Origin: Lachnospiraceae bacterium
GTDB lineage: Bacteria > Bacillota > Clostridia > Lachnospirales > Lachnospiraceae
DNA: 63,867 nt
Direction: 5' to 3'
NCBI GenBank assembly: GCA_009780115.1
Contig: WRAQ01000013.1
Span: 1-63,867 of the forward strand
Part shown: positions 1 to 11,800 of the stretch, one piece after another
Layout: every line of letters begins with the position of its first letter
How positions within the stretch are numbered: position 1 is the first letter of the stretch
Notes under the pieces: model-generated
The model's database searches: none
What the model was told of the DNA's origin: nothing
What the model saw: only the letters and a program-made list of their open reading frames with translations
Program-made: the position numbers and the translations under genes

Positions 1-1
1 C

Positions 2-355
2 GAATTACCTCATGAAATAATGGAACACGAATTAGATTTCATTAGCCGCTTTATGGACAAGGATATAAATGACATCAGTTTTTATGATACCGTATACGAT
101 ACTTTTGATATGCCAACTTATCTTTTGGTAGAGTTTCATTCCGGCGGTTATGCGATTATGCTGCGGACGACGGCAAGGGTAATGGAATGTACATATTCCG
201 GACGGAATCCTTATTGGGATTTTTTAAGTGAGAAAAAAGTTTATGTCGGTGCCAAATTATTTAATAATTATTTTTCCGCGTGTGACATCTCTGTACTTCG
301 CCGCAGGACACGCTTTTGCTCCATGCGAAATCGTTGCGTTACATACGTTTCTTAA
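2..355 (+). CDS. Truncated pro-domain copy 1 (5' end outside window)
   Basis: This is the 3' part of a secreted pro-domain protein whose start lies before the window. The frame is open from base 2 and matches the copies at 1252 and 2807 almost residue for residue from HELDFISRFMDK to KKVYVGA. The motif YLLVEFHSGGYAIM followed by YSGRNPYWD resembles the inhibitory pro-domain in front of papain/C10/C39-like bacterial cysteine proteases; that is a pattern judgement, not a search result. After KKVYVGA (base 253) it departs from the full-length copy, and the last ~34 residues are encoded by an AT-rich linker and palindromic element E1, which also supplies the stop. Residues just after FMDK differ from the other copies while the surroundings are identical. 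It could be a decaying fragment or a functional stand-alone pro-domain. Confidence 0.7.
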   Translation, partial: ELPHEIMEHELDFISRFMDKDINDISFYDTVYDTFDMPTYLLVEFHSGGYAIMLRTTARVMECTYSGRNPYWDFLSEKKVYVGAKLFNNYFSACDISVLRRRTRFCSMRNRCVTYVS

Positions 356-437
356 ATACGAAACCTAGTAACGACGTTTCTCACAGCCCAGCGTAGCTGG
401 GTTTGGCTGCATTGCGAAGTCAGAATGTCACTCACGA
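276..437. repeat. Palindromic element E1, copy a
   Basis: It begins CCGCGTGTGACAT and ends ATGTCACTCACGA, so its ends are inverted repeats. Inside are the E1 core strings CGTTGCGTTAC and GTAACGACGTTT, which pair with each other. Related copies lie at 1829, 45406 and 58936. The first 80 bp are translated as the C-terminus of the truncated pro-domain protein. Confidence 0.85.
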
Positions 438-462
438 AAAAGATAGTTGTGAATGAATTGAA

Positions 463-471
463 TGGTATAAC
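463..471 (+). promoter_or_regulatory. Candidate extended -10 promoter before first membrane-protein gene
   Basis: TGGTATAAC fits a TGn extended -10 box about 50 bp before the GTG start. No good -35 box is visible. The same sequence stands before the second copy at 2015. Confidence 0.35.
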
Positions 472-521
472 TTGAAAAATAATTAAACAGATAACTTTAA
501 ATTGAAAAAAAGAGGTGAAAA

Positions 522-1235
522 GTGAAAAAACACAAAAAGAAAATAATCAAGGATTTAATAATAACTTTAGTAATAGTTTTACTACTCGGAATCAATATTT
601 TTGGCATAGTCTATCGCTACTCCTATGGTTTTACTGAATTTGACCACCCCTCACCAAGGCGGCGTTATTTTGACAGCCTGGAAGAATTAAAAGAAGCAAC
701 TAAAGGCAAGTATTTGTTTCCGGATTACATAACCCCGGAAATAGACCCGGCTTTGAATCCAGATATAACAGAGGGATATACATTGTATGCCGGTTATTAC
801 TCAGGCCTTGGAGACTATGGATTTGGTTACGTTTTTCCGAATGAATTAATTGAAGAGCTAATAGAGGTTGTAGAGGATTTGAGTATGGTAATATCATTTG
901 CATCAAGAACATATAGATATCCAATAAGAGAAAAAGATGATATAAAAGAGATTGAACTAAGCCGTTCAACAGCTAATTTTTTTTATCAAGATTTTACTGA
1001 TCGTGATTACAGCTTCCCTTGGAAAAGAATTATTTTAGAATTTATTGGAACTGCTCGAAAGAGTTATGGGAATTACGTAAGTTTCATAGGTCAAGAAGAA
1101 AAGCAATATTTTATAAATTTTAGATATATATGTAATAACCCGAAAAATGAAGAAGAATTTATCGAATATTTGGAGAGTGAGTTAATAAAGATTGCAGAGT
1201 CAATGCTTGAGCAAGGGTTGCCAGACAGAAAGTGA
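522..1235 (+). CDS. Unknown one-TM exported protein, copy A
   Basis: The 237-residue product has a lysine-rich N-terminus (KKHKKK), one hydrophobic segment at about residues 9-32 and a long outside domain containing FDHPSPRRRYF. It is probably a membrane-anchored exported protein; I do not recognise the family. The GTG start is chosen because AGAGGTG lies 6 bp upstream. It ends 16 bp before the pro-domain gene, so the two are probably co-transcribed. Compared with the copy at 2074, residues ~30-90 and the last ~30 are nearly identical, while residues ~95-205 are strongly diverged. That mosaic pattern is unlike uniform drift. A role in folding, anchoring or restraining the neighbouring protease-like protein is possible but only inferred from linkage. 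Confidence 0.75.
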   Translation: MKKHKKKIIKDLIITLVIVLLLGINIFGIVYRYSYGFTEFDHPSPRRRYFDSLEELKEATKGKYLFPDYITPEIDPALNPDITEGYTLYAGYYSGLGDYGFGYVFPNELIEELIEVVEDLSMVISFASRTYRYPIREKDDIKEIELSRSTANFFYQDFTDRDYSFPWKRIILEFIGTARKSYGNYVSFIGQEEKQYFINFRYICNNPKNEEEFIEYLESELIKIAESMLEQGLPDRK

Positions 1236-1251
1236 ATAGGAGGATAGTTTT

Positions 1252-1950
1252 ATGTACAAAAGAAAAATCGTTATATCATTAGTATTAATCTTTACCTTGG
1301 TGATTGGTAATATATCACCCTTTTATGTGTTAAGTGAAGAAGCAAGTAATCCTCAAATTGAGCTTATTGAAGTTGATAATGATGATTCAGAGCCGGATGA
1401 TAAATTTACAGATGAAAATTTAGAGACAGATTCTGATTTAGAGTTTGATTATTCATTAGAAGAATCTTCAATTGATAATCTTTTTATCAGCGAAGAAACT
1501 TTAGAATTACTTGAATTAAATATTCCGGAAGGTATTTATTATATTCCCGAAAACGAATTACCTCATGAAATAATGGAACACGAATTAGATTTCATTAGCC
1601 GCTTTATGGACAAGCAATATGATGATTTGAGTTATTTTGCTATAATATATGATGTTAATGATATGCCAACTTATCTTTTAGTAGAATTTCATTCCGGCGG
1701 TTATGCGATTATGCTGCGGACGACGGCAAGGGTGATGGAATGTACATATTCCGGACGGAACCCATATTGGGATTTTTCAAGTGAAAAAAAAGTTTATGTC
1801 GGTGCCAAATTATTTAATAATTATTTTTCCGCGTGTGACATCTCTGTACTTCGCCGCAGGACACGCTTTTGCTCCATGAGAAATCGTTGCGTTACATACG
1901 GTTTCTTAAATACGAAACCTAGTAACGACGTTTCTCACAGCCCAGCGTAG
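1252..1950 (+). CDS. Secreted stand-alone pro-domain protein, copy 2
   Basis: The 232-residue product has a signal peptide (hydrophobic residues ~6-27), an acidic linker (~30-80) and the pro-domain (~110-185) with YLLVEFHSGGYAIM. An AGGAGG box precedes the ATG. It equals the first ~185 residues of the giant protein at 2807 apart from local differences, above all in the segment after FMDK (QYDDLSYFAIIYDVND here against EIDDISFYDTVYDVLG there). After KKVYVGA about 47 residues come from the linker and E1 element, and the protease domain is absent. Streptococcal Spi is a known free homologue of the SpeB pro-peptide and inhibits SpeB. By analogy this could be a secreted inhibitor, but a non-functional truncation remains possible. 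Confidence 0.75.
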   Translation: MYKRKIVISLVLIFTLVIGNISPFYVLSEEASNPQIELIEVDNDDSEPDDKFTDENLETDSDLEFDYSLEESSIDNLFISEETLELLELNIPEGIYYIPENELPHEIMEHELDFISRFMDKQYDDLSYFAIIYDVNDMPTYLLVEFHSGGYAIMLRTTARVMECTYSGRNPYWDFSSEKKVYVGAKLFNNYFSACDISVLRRRTRFCSMRNRCVTYGFLNTKPSNDVSHSPA

Positions 1951-1990
1951 CTGGGTTTGGCTGCTTGCGAAGTCAGAATGTCACTCACGA
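1829..1990. repeat. Palindromic element E1, copy b
   Basis: It is almost identical to the element at 276-437: CCGCGTGTGACAT at the start, ATGTCACTCACGA at the end, with CGTTGCGTTAC and GTAACGACGTTT inside. It encodes the last ~40 codons of the truncated pro-domain gene. A few one-base differences from copy a change the reading frame near its end, so the two truncated proteins have different tails. Confidence 0.85.
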
Positions 1991-2014
1991 AATAGTAGTT
2001 GTGAATGAATTGAA

Positions 2015-2023
2015 TGGTATAAC
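2015..2023 (+). promoter_or_regulatory. Candidate extended -10 promoter, second copy
   Basis: TGGTATAAC stands in the duplicated intergenic stretch before the second membrane-protein gene, at the same distance as in the first unit. The conserved ~90 bp around it also hold the ribosome binding site. Confidence 0.35.
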
Positions 2024-2073
2024 TTGAAAAATAATTAAACAGATAGCTTTAAATTGAAAAAAAGAGGTGAAAA

Positions 2074-2790
2074 GTGAAAAAGCACAAAAAGAAAATAATC
2101 AAGGTTTTATTAATAGCTTTAGCAGCAGCTTTGCTGATTGGAATAGTCATTTTTGGTTTGGTATATCGTTACTCCTATGGTTTTACAGAATTTGACCACC
2201 CTTCACCAAGGCGGCGTTATTTTGATACCTTGGAAGAATTAAAAGAAGCAACTAAAGGCAAGTATTTATTTCCGGATTATATAACCCCGGAAATAGACCC
2301 GGCTTTTAATCCGGATATAAAAGACAGTTATACATTGTATGCCGGTCGTTATTCAGGTCTTGGAAGTTATGTTGTTAGTTATGTACTACCCAATGGATTA
2401 GTTGGAGAACTATCAGATACAATTGAAGATTTGTGCATGATAATTTCATTTGCAACATTATCACATGGTTATGCAGTAGGTAAAAAGGATTATGAAAAAG
2501 AAATTTTATTAAATAATTCAAAAACTAAATTTTACTACCAAGAATCCTATAATCCTGGTTATGGATTCCGATACAAAAATATTGGTTTGAATTTCATAGA
2601 ATCAGCACGTAAAAGTTATGGTAATTATGTAAGTTACAATAAATATGAAGAGATACAATACTATTTGCTTTTTAGTTATATATGCAATAACACGAAAAAA
2701 GAAGAAGAATTTATTGAATATTTAGAAAATGAATTAATCAAGATAGCGGAATCAATGCTTGAGCATGGGTTGCCAGATAGAAAGTGGTAA
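2074..2790 (+). CDS. Unknown one-TM exported protein, copy B
   Basis: The 238-residue paralogue of the product at 522 has the same plan: KKHKKK, a TM segment at ~10-32 and an extracytoplasmic domain. GTG is the start with AGAGGTG upstream. The stretch from VYRYSYGFTEFDHP to about residue 80 and the final EEEFIEYLE region are nearly unchanged, while the middle ~110 residues differ heavily. It lies 16 bp before the giant protease/GLUG gene. If the variable middle contacts the similarly variable part of the neighbouring pro-domain, each pair could be co-adapted; this is inference. The family is not recognised. Confidence 0.75.
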   Translation: MKKHKKKIIKVLLIALAAALLIGIVIFGLVYRYSYGFTEFDHPSPRRRYFDTLEELKEATKGKYLFPDYITPEIDPAFNPDIKDSYTLYAGRYSGLGSYVVSYVLPNGLVGELSDTIEDLCMIISFATLSHGYAVGKKDYEKEILLNNSKTKFYYQESYNPGYGFRYKNIGLNFIESARKSYGNYVSYNKYEEIQYYLLFSYICNNTKKEEEFIEYLENELIKIAESMLEHGLPDRKW

Positions 2791-2806
2791 ATAGAAGGAG
2801 AATTGT

Positions 2807-5800
2807 ATGTACAAAAGAAAAATCGTTATTTCATTAGTTTTAATTTTCACCTTGATAATTGGTAATATACCACCTTTTTATGTATTAAGTGAAGAAGCAA
2901 GTTATCCTCAAATTGAGCTTATTGAAATTGATAATGATGAATCTGAATCGAATGATGGATTTTCAAATGAAGATTTAGAGATAGATGCAGATTCGGAGGT
3001 TGATGATTCATTAGAAGATTATTCAATTGACAATCTATTTATTAGCGAGGAAACTTTAGAATTACTTGAAATAAATGTTCCGGAAGATATTTATTATATC
3101 CCCGAAAGCGATTTACCTGATGAAATAATGGAGCACGAGTTAGATTTCATTAGCCGCTTTATGGACAAAGAAATTGATGATATCAGTTTTTATGATACAG
3201 TTTATGATGTTCTTGGTATGCCTACCTATCTGTTAGTAGAATTTCATTCCGGTGGTTATGCGATTATGCTGCGGACGACGGCAAGGGTTATGGAATGTAC
3301 ATATTCCGGACGGAATCCATATTGGGATTTTTCAAGTGAAAAAAAAGTTTATGTCGGTGCCCTTAGTTATCTCCTTGAAGTAGATGGTGATATCACCAAT
3401 TTTGACGGCGAAATAATCAGCGATGAAGTGATTGAGGTTTTGCAAGAATTTCAGGAATTAATCTTGGAAGACAGCTTGGAAGTTGCCGAGGAAGCTTTTG
3501 CCGAGTTAATTGAGCAAGCGGAATTTATGCAAGCGCAAATGCCGTTTGCGGAACTAGCGCAGATTTCTTCCGGATTAATGTCAACCAGTGCAACATGTGA
3601 TAAACCAATTTTCACCCATTCATTTAGTAATACGATTAACCGCGAAACTATCCTTACCCAACCTTTTGGCTATAATACTACAGAGGGTGGACGGTATCAA
3701 GGTAGTTGCGGCCCGATAGCATCTTCGATGCTTTTGAATTATTATAGCGAGCAGGTTCATCCCAATTTCGTTGCGGAAAATCATAAACCAACAATTGAGA
3801 ATCCCGATATTTTACATGAAATTCTTATGAAGCACACTGGAATATCCAATGGCGGTACCTATCCATGGGATGACCGTGATGGTATTAATAGTTATTTGCG
3901 CAGTAATTTGATAACTTCGGAATTGGGATTTTATGCAACTACTCATTATTTATTGTCAGCCGGTGGGATGATAAAGGATAAACTAGATGCCGGCAAACCA
4001 GCCATAGTATATATTATAAATGTCAAAGATGAAGAAGGCTCTCTTAATCCGGATATTACTGATTTTCATAACCATGCCGTCTTAGCTTATGATTACAAAA
4101 CTATCGTTGAAACAATCCATTTTTGGGAAGGGCTTTTTCACCCGGTTAATACTTTGGTCAATATTCACAGCGGTTGGCATAGGTATTGCGACGGTTATCA
4201 AGACCTTGAGAGACATAAGGGACAGCCACATAACCATCAAGACGACCTCTTCATCAGCGGAATTTTCGGCGGGCCGGTCTGGCTGGAGCAGTGTATAAAT
4301 CACGACCTTAGCAATGTAATCCTTGATGTTGGCGAAGCAAAGGTTTGTTATCGGTTTACATGTAATAATTGTATTATGTCTTATGATGCCGGGCATGATT
4401 TTGTTTTAAGTGACGGTTCATCAGGTTTTCATAACCCGGTTTGCCGGGAATGTGGATATATTGGTTTAGGTTATAATTGGGTTTATCAATTACAGAACAG
4501 CCCTTTTAGTGATTATATTGGTTTGCCGATTGTTAAAAGTGAAAATGGCGGGGTTATCGGGACTTCGGGCAAGTCGGTTCTTGCCGGGCGGCCGGGTTAT
4601 GATGATGTTATTACCGCCGGGAGCAGCGGTGATTTGATTATCGGCGGCCCGGGTAATAATACGCTTAAGGGGGGCGCCGGGCGCGATGTTTTTGTCTTTA
4701 ATTTAGGTGATGGGCAAGCTACGATTGATTGTTATAGCGAGACAGAGTCCGGCCGGGATATTATTAGTTTTGGTGCCGGGATAAGTTTCAGTGATTTAAT
4801 TATGGAACCAGTTACCCGTGAAATTGACGGGCAGGAGAGCTATGACCTTGAAATCAAATTTGGTTCCGGCGATGACAGGATATATATTAGCAATTATAGT
4901 CTGGGTGATTCCTACCGCCCTTTTGCGATGCACTTCAGTGATGGGATAGTCTTATTACCCAAACCTTTCTTGCGGGATGTCAGGGAAACGTCTTCAACTC
5001 CGTCAATGACAAATTACCGCTTGTATTGGGATGCTGTGCCGGGGGCGGCGGGATATGAGGTTTACCGCTCAACTACATATAGTGAAATCTACTCGAAAAT
5101 CGCCACTTTAAATAACGGTTCTGCAACAACTTACAATGATGCAGTCAGAAAATCAGATATTATCCGTTACAAAATCCGGGCAATTAACGGAGAAAACCAT
5201 TTTTCCCCTTATTCAAATATTTTTTCTATCGAAATACACGAATACTTCTTGAAGAAAAACTTAAATAATCGCTTTGGCAACAGCATTGAATACGGAAGAA
5301 AGAGTTTTGGTATTGCCCGGAGAACCGTTTCCCCGCTTATTATCAATCTGAATGGGACAGGTATTGAAACCCTATCCTTAAACCATGGTGTATATTTTGA
5401 CCATATGGGCACCGGTTTTATGGTGCAAACCGGCTGGGCCGGGCCAACCGACGGCCTTTTGGTACGCGATATCAATGGCGATGGCCGGATTAACAGTGGC
5501 CGCCATTTGTTCGGCGACAATACTATGCTGAAAAATGGGACATTAGCAAGTAATGGTTTTGAAGCACTTAAGGACTTGGATGATAACGATGATGGTATCT
5601 TTGATGCCAATGACCCGATGTTCCATGAACTTTATATTTGGATAGACAAAAATAGCAATGGCATTGCCGACCCGGGCGAGCTGATATCCCTTACTGAAGC
5701 AGGGATTCAGTCAATTGACTTAAATTATCTGAATATTAATTTCTTTGATGCCAACGGGAACCATCATCAGCAAATCAGTACCGTGACGATGGCTGATGAA

Positions 5801-8800
5801 ACTATTGTTGATATTGTTGATGTCTGGTTCGTCCGCGACTTAACCGATACCGATACCGAAGATAAATTAAGTGTGAGTGAAGATATCGCCAGGCTCCCTG
5901 ATATTCGTGGATTCGGCAGCGTTCATAGCTTGCATCAAGCAATGGTACGTGATAGTACCGGGCAACTTAAAAACCTTCTTGAGCAATTTGCTGCTGAAAA
6001 AAATGATACTGTCCGCCGGAATCTGGTACCGCAGATACTTTATCGGTGGTCGGGCGGAAATACCAATATAAGAGCAATGGAAGCTTTTATCGGCGAGAGA
6101 TATAACGGCGGCACCGGCCATAATGCAATGGGAGTTCTTAACAATGCCTTCAATCATATCGCAGATACCGTCTATAGTATTTTAATGGCGCAGACCCATT
6201 ACCGGCATTTGTATGCTGCAATGGTTCCAATTGGCAATGACCATGAGAAAATAATATATGATATGTCAAATGCGGCTTATATGATTATCGCAGAAATAAT
6301 GAATGACAGTGAATCAGACATCAATTTATTAATTGACTATATGATGAATATATATGACCTTGCATTACGTGAAAACTTTGACTTTAGTGGCTTTCGGGAT
6401 ATTCTTGCTAAAGAAAATGTTTTGTATGGCTATATCGCCGATATGATAAAAAAGAATACTTTTATAGGTACTAGAGGCAATGATACGGTCAGAGGCACTA
6501 ATGGTAATGATGCGTATTGGTATGAGTTCGGCACAAATACCATTGACGGCGGAAATGGCGATAATACATATTTCTTTGGGAGAAACTTTGGTACAATAAG
6601 TATTATTGATACAAGCGGAGACAATACGATTGTATTTTTATCGGGTATTAAACGCGATGATTTATGTATTAACAGAGTTGCGGGCACTACCCATGCTGAA
6701 ATTACTGTTGATGGGGCATCCGGAAAAATAGTTATCAGAAATGCTAGTAAATTCTATCGCTTAGTTTTTATGGATGGCGATATTTATGACTTGATTGAAG
6801 TTTTACCTTATAAGGATATAAATACGGCAGAACAGTTGGATGAAATAAGGCTTGATTTAAGAAATTTTTATCGCCTGACTACTGATATTGATATGGTTGG
6901 AACCGATTTCATTCCGCTAGGGACAAATTCATTACCCTTTAGCGGAATATTTAACGGGAATGGGTATACGATAAGCAATTTAAATGTAAACCGCCCCAAT
7001 TTGAGTTTTAATGGTTTGTTTGGGGTCAGTAATGGAAATATTGTTAATGCGAAACTACAAAATGTTTCAATATCCGGCCGGAATTATAGCGGAAGTTTAG
7101 TTGGGCAAAACAATGGTAATATCAGCGGATGCTCAATCAATAATATATTGGTATCTGGTAGTAGCTACATAGGCGGGCTTACAGGAGAAAATACCGGATT
7201 TATTGAAAAATCTTCGGTAATAGAAGGCCAGGTGACAGGCACAAGCAATTATGCTGGCGGAATTGCAGGGTTATCAAACGGCATAATCAAGCAAACCGGA
7301 ACAAATGTTGAGGTGAGAGGTTCTGCTTTTGCGGGTGGTTTTGCCGGAAGGGCAGCTAATGCAATTATCGCCCAATGTTACACAACCGGCAATGTCCAAA
7401 GCTCTAACAGTTCTTCCTCGAATATTGGGGGTTTCACCGGCAATGTTTCCGGTGACAGTTTAATACAAAATTCTTATTCACGGGGAAATGTTGTTGCTTC
7501 CGGTTCTATCAGTACTTTGGGGGCAGGGTTTGCCGGAAATATAGACAATGGCGTGAGAATTGAAAACTGTTATGCAATATCCTCAAATCCTAATGGATTT
7601 AGTTCAAATAATAGAGGCGTTATTAATAACTGTTATTTTTACAATGGGTTTTACTTTGATAATACAGACCCTAAAGGCCGTTCGCTTGAGGAAATGATGA
7701 TGCCGGGTACATATATTGGCTGGGATACGAATATTTGGTCAATTGAAAAAGGCAGATATCCTGTTCTTTATGCAGTAAAAGATGTTGATTCCGGTTCTAA
7801 TTATATGGAGATTTCAACAATAGCTGAGCTTAATTCCATTAGAAATAATATGTTTGGGGATTATCGTTTAATTGCCGATATTGACCTTGAAAATATAGAA
7901 TGGATGCCGATTGGGACAACATCATCGCCATTTACCGGAACATTTGATGGTAATGGCTATACCATCAGCAATTTGAATGTAAACCGCCCCAACTTGGATT
8001 TTAATGGTTTGTTTGGGCTTAATAATGGAAGCATCAAAAATTTGAAACTAACGGATGTTACAATTTCCGGCCGGAGCTACACTGGTAGCTTAGCCGGAAG
8101 GAATAACGGGGCAATAACCGGTGTCTTAGCCAATAGTATTTCAATATCGGGCAACAGTTACACGGGCGGCCTGGTTGGGGATAATAGCGGTGTTGTGGAG
8201 CAATGCCTGGCAGCAAAAGGCCAAGTAACTGGTTTTGATAGATATGTTGGCGGAATAGCCGGAAGATTAAATGGCACAATCCGGCAATCCGGTGCAAATG
8301 TAGAAGTAATAGGTTCATCTTATTCCGGCGGTTTTGTCGGGGGTGCCGCGAATGGTAGTTTGATACAAGATTCCTATGCGCGGGGAAATGTTACGGGCTC
8401 TGTTTTATCGGCGGCGGGCTTTGCCGGAGCTATAGAACATGATAATGTTAGAATCGAAAATTCTTATGCGATATCTTTTAACTTTAATGGATTTAGTTCA
8501 AATGACAGGGGTACTATTACAAATTGTTATTACTATAATGTATTTAACTTATTTAATACCGACCTAAAAAGCCGCTCAATACAGGAAATGAAAACACCGG
8601 ATACATATATTGATTGGGATACTGATATATGGTTATTTGAAACTGGCAAGCTTCCTACTTTGTATGCGGTTGAAGATACTTATTACAGTGATATCCTTGC
8701 CGATAATTATGTGGAAATCTCAACAAGGGCGGAGCTTATTGCTATTAATGATAACTTATTAGGAAATTACCGCCTGATAGCCGATATTGACCTTGGCAAT

Positions 8801-11800
8801 ATAGCGTGGACACCGATAGGGACAAACTCATCGCCGTTTGCCGGAATATTTGACGGTAACGGATATACAATCAGCAATTTGAATATAAACCGCCCCAGTT
8901 CAAATGATGTTGGTTTGTTTGGGGTTAATAGTGGGGTTATTCTAAATGCAAAACTAATGAATGTTACGATTTCCGGCGGGAATTACGTTGGCAGCTTAGC
9001 TGGAAGGAATAACGGCGGTATCGGTTTTTCTTCGGCAAATAATATATCGATATCAGGTAATAATTATCTGGGCGGCCTTATCGGGGACAATGCCGGGGTG
9101 GTTGTAAACTCTTTGGCATATTGGGGACAAGTTGTAAGCGGACGGGGAAACCACATCGGCGGATTAGCCGGGAATACCAGCGGAAGGGTTAAACAGTCCG
9201 GGGCGAGCGTGAATGTTAGCGGCGCGGCTAGTGTCGGCGGCTTTACCGGAGCGGCAGGAATGAACAGCACTATTGAAGAATGTTATGCAATCGGTAATGT
9301 AATAGTGATATCAGCAAACGGAAGTGCCGGCGGTTTTGTTGGAAAAATTGCTAATAATAGCTCGATAAGTAATAGTTATGCGCGGGGTAGTGTTATTGCT
9401 GCTGATATTAACTCAAATTCTTCGGCAGCGGGTTTTGCCGGGTTTATTGAGTCAGACATTGTGAAAATTGAAAACTGTTATTCGGCTTCTTCCCATCGCA
9501 ATGGATTTGCGGTTGAAAACAGAACCGGCATTACAAATTGTTACTTTGATAATGATGTTATAAACGGAGTCAATCCAGATTTAAGAGGGCGTACAACTAA
9601 TGAAATGAAAACGCCGGATACGTATGTAGGGTGGGACGATAATATTTGGATTTTTGAGCCCGGGCAATATCCGGTTTTGAATGCAGTAACTGAAATAAAT
9701 ATAAAAGACCGGGAATTTATTTCCATCACAACAACAGCACAGCTTATAGCTGTCAGCCAAAATCTTTCCGGTAATTACCGTTTAATGGCAAATATTGACC
9801 TTAGAAATACGTCGTGGACACCGATAGGGACGGATACATCGCCATTTACGGGAATATTTGACGGCAATGGGTTTACGATAAGCAATCTTAATGTGAACCG
9901 GCCAAATTCCCATTATTCCGGTTTGTTCGGCTTAAATGCCGGCCGGATTGAAAACCTTAAGCTTAATAATGTTGTTATTGTCAGCCGTGAGTCTATGGGA
10001 AGCATTGCGGGCGAAAATAAAGGGACGATAAAAAATTGTTCGGTAACTAATGTATCAATAAGCGGAAGCCGGGTTGCGGGCGGCTTGGTTGGGGGCAATA
10101 GCGGATTAATCACTAATTGCTTCGTATCCGGCGGCTTAGGCGTAACCGGGACAGGCTTTAACATCGGTGGGTTAACCGGGACAACAACCGGCAGAATCAG
10201 GCAATCCGGCACTAATATAAATGTGAGTGGCTCTTATTGGACAGGTGGTTTGGCCGGTCAAATGTCCGGTGCTTTTATTGAACAATGTTATGCAACCGGA
10301 AGTGTTAGTGGGGCGGATGCAGGGGGGCTTGTGGGATATGTGGATTCTGACAGCATAATCCGGAATAGTTATGCTTGGATAAATGAGATGGAATTTGTTG
10401 GCCGTGTCGAAAGAAATGGTTTTTTATCAATTGAAAATTGCTATTTTATATCCACAAACCCGTATGGATTTTCTTATGACAGCAATATAAATATATCCAA
10501 TTCTTATTTTGATAATGATGTAATCAGTAATATTAATACAAGTTCAAATGGCCGTTCGACTAAGGAAATGAAAACACCGGAAACATATGCGGGGTGGGAT
10601 GCGGCAATCTGGTTAATTGAGGCAGGTGCGTATCCAACCTTGATTGCTGTCCCGGATATGGGGCCTGTATATACGGAAATTTCAACAGCGGCACAGCTTA
10701 GGGCTGTTAATCAAAATTTGTCCGGAAATTACCGCTTAGTATCAGACATTGATTTAAGAAATGAAGCATGGATACCAATTGGGACAAATACAACGCCATT
10801 TTGGGGGATATTTGACGGCAACGGTTACACAATCAGCAACTTATATTACCCTGGTTCTGATAATGCAGGATTATTCGGGGTTAACAGAGGCAGCATTCTT
10901 AATTTGAACTTTGATAATGTTGTGATATCCGGGCAGAATAATGCCGGAAGTATTGCCGGTAATAATAGAGGGGCTTTAAGAAACTTAACCGTCAGCAATA
11001 TAACGATAAGCGGCAGGGATTACGTGGGCGGATTGGTTGGCAACAATGCCGGGCTGATTACGGGTTGTTTGGTAAGATGGGGCCCCGGCGTATCTGGTAC
11101 CGGCAGTTATATTGGCGGCCTTGCCGGAAATACTAGCGGAAGAATTATGAAGTCCGGTACTAATGTTAATGTGGATGGAGCTAATTATGTTGGTGGTTTT
11201 GTCGGTAATGCAACCGGGACAAATGCGATTTTGGAGCAATGTTACGCAACCGGAGATGTCAATGGATTAGATTTTGTTGGCGGTTTTATAGGGTCTGCTT
11301 CAAATAGAAGCGTTATGGAGAACTGCTACGCAAAAGGAAATACTGCCGCAAATAATAATACCGGCGGATTTGCCGGATATATAGTTAATAATACTGTTAA
11401 GTTTGAAAATTGTTATACAATATCCAATAACCCTAACGGATTTAACTTTAATAATAATGGAATCATAATAAGTTGTTATTTTGATAACGAAGTAATAAAT
11501 GGAAGCAACAATGATGCAAAAGGCCGTTCGACAAAGGAAATAAAAACACCAAGTACATACATTAACTGGGATGGTAATATTTGGAATTTTTCATCCGGCG
11601 AATACCCGGTTTTAAATGCTGTTCCGGAAATAGGTATTCCGCAGATTGAATTTATGACAGTATCAACAGTAGCAGAATTAAGTGCAATTAACCAAAATTT
11701 GTCGGGGAATTATCGTTTGATTGCTAATATTAATCTTGCGGATGTGGCCTGGATACCGCTTGGGGCAAGTAATGAGCCATTTATCGGGATATTTGATGGG

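Larger units (their letters stand above)
1..3361 (+). repeat. Tandem duplication: membrane protein + pro-domain cassette
   Basis: A unit of about 1552 bp is repeated. It contains a ~90-bp intergenic stretch, a GTG-started one-TM protein, a pro-domain gene and an E1 element. The window shows the end of one unit (1-521), a whole unit (522-2073) and a third whose pro-domain continues into the giant gene (from 2074). The copies are near-identical up to GTCGGTGCC (ending at 253, 1806 and 3361). They diverge in short internal blocks within both genes. Confidence 0.9.

Noticed and set aside
4082-4396. Antisense open frames inside the giant gene and other genes
   Set aside because: They lie opposite strongly supported coding sequence, have no ribosome binding sites and no recognisable products.
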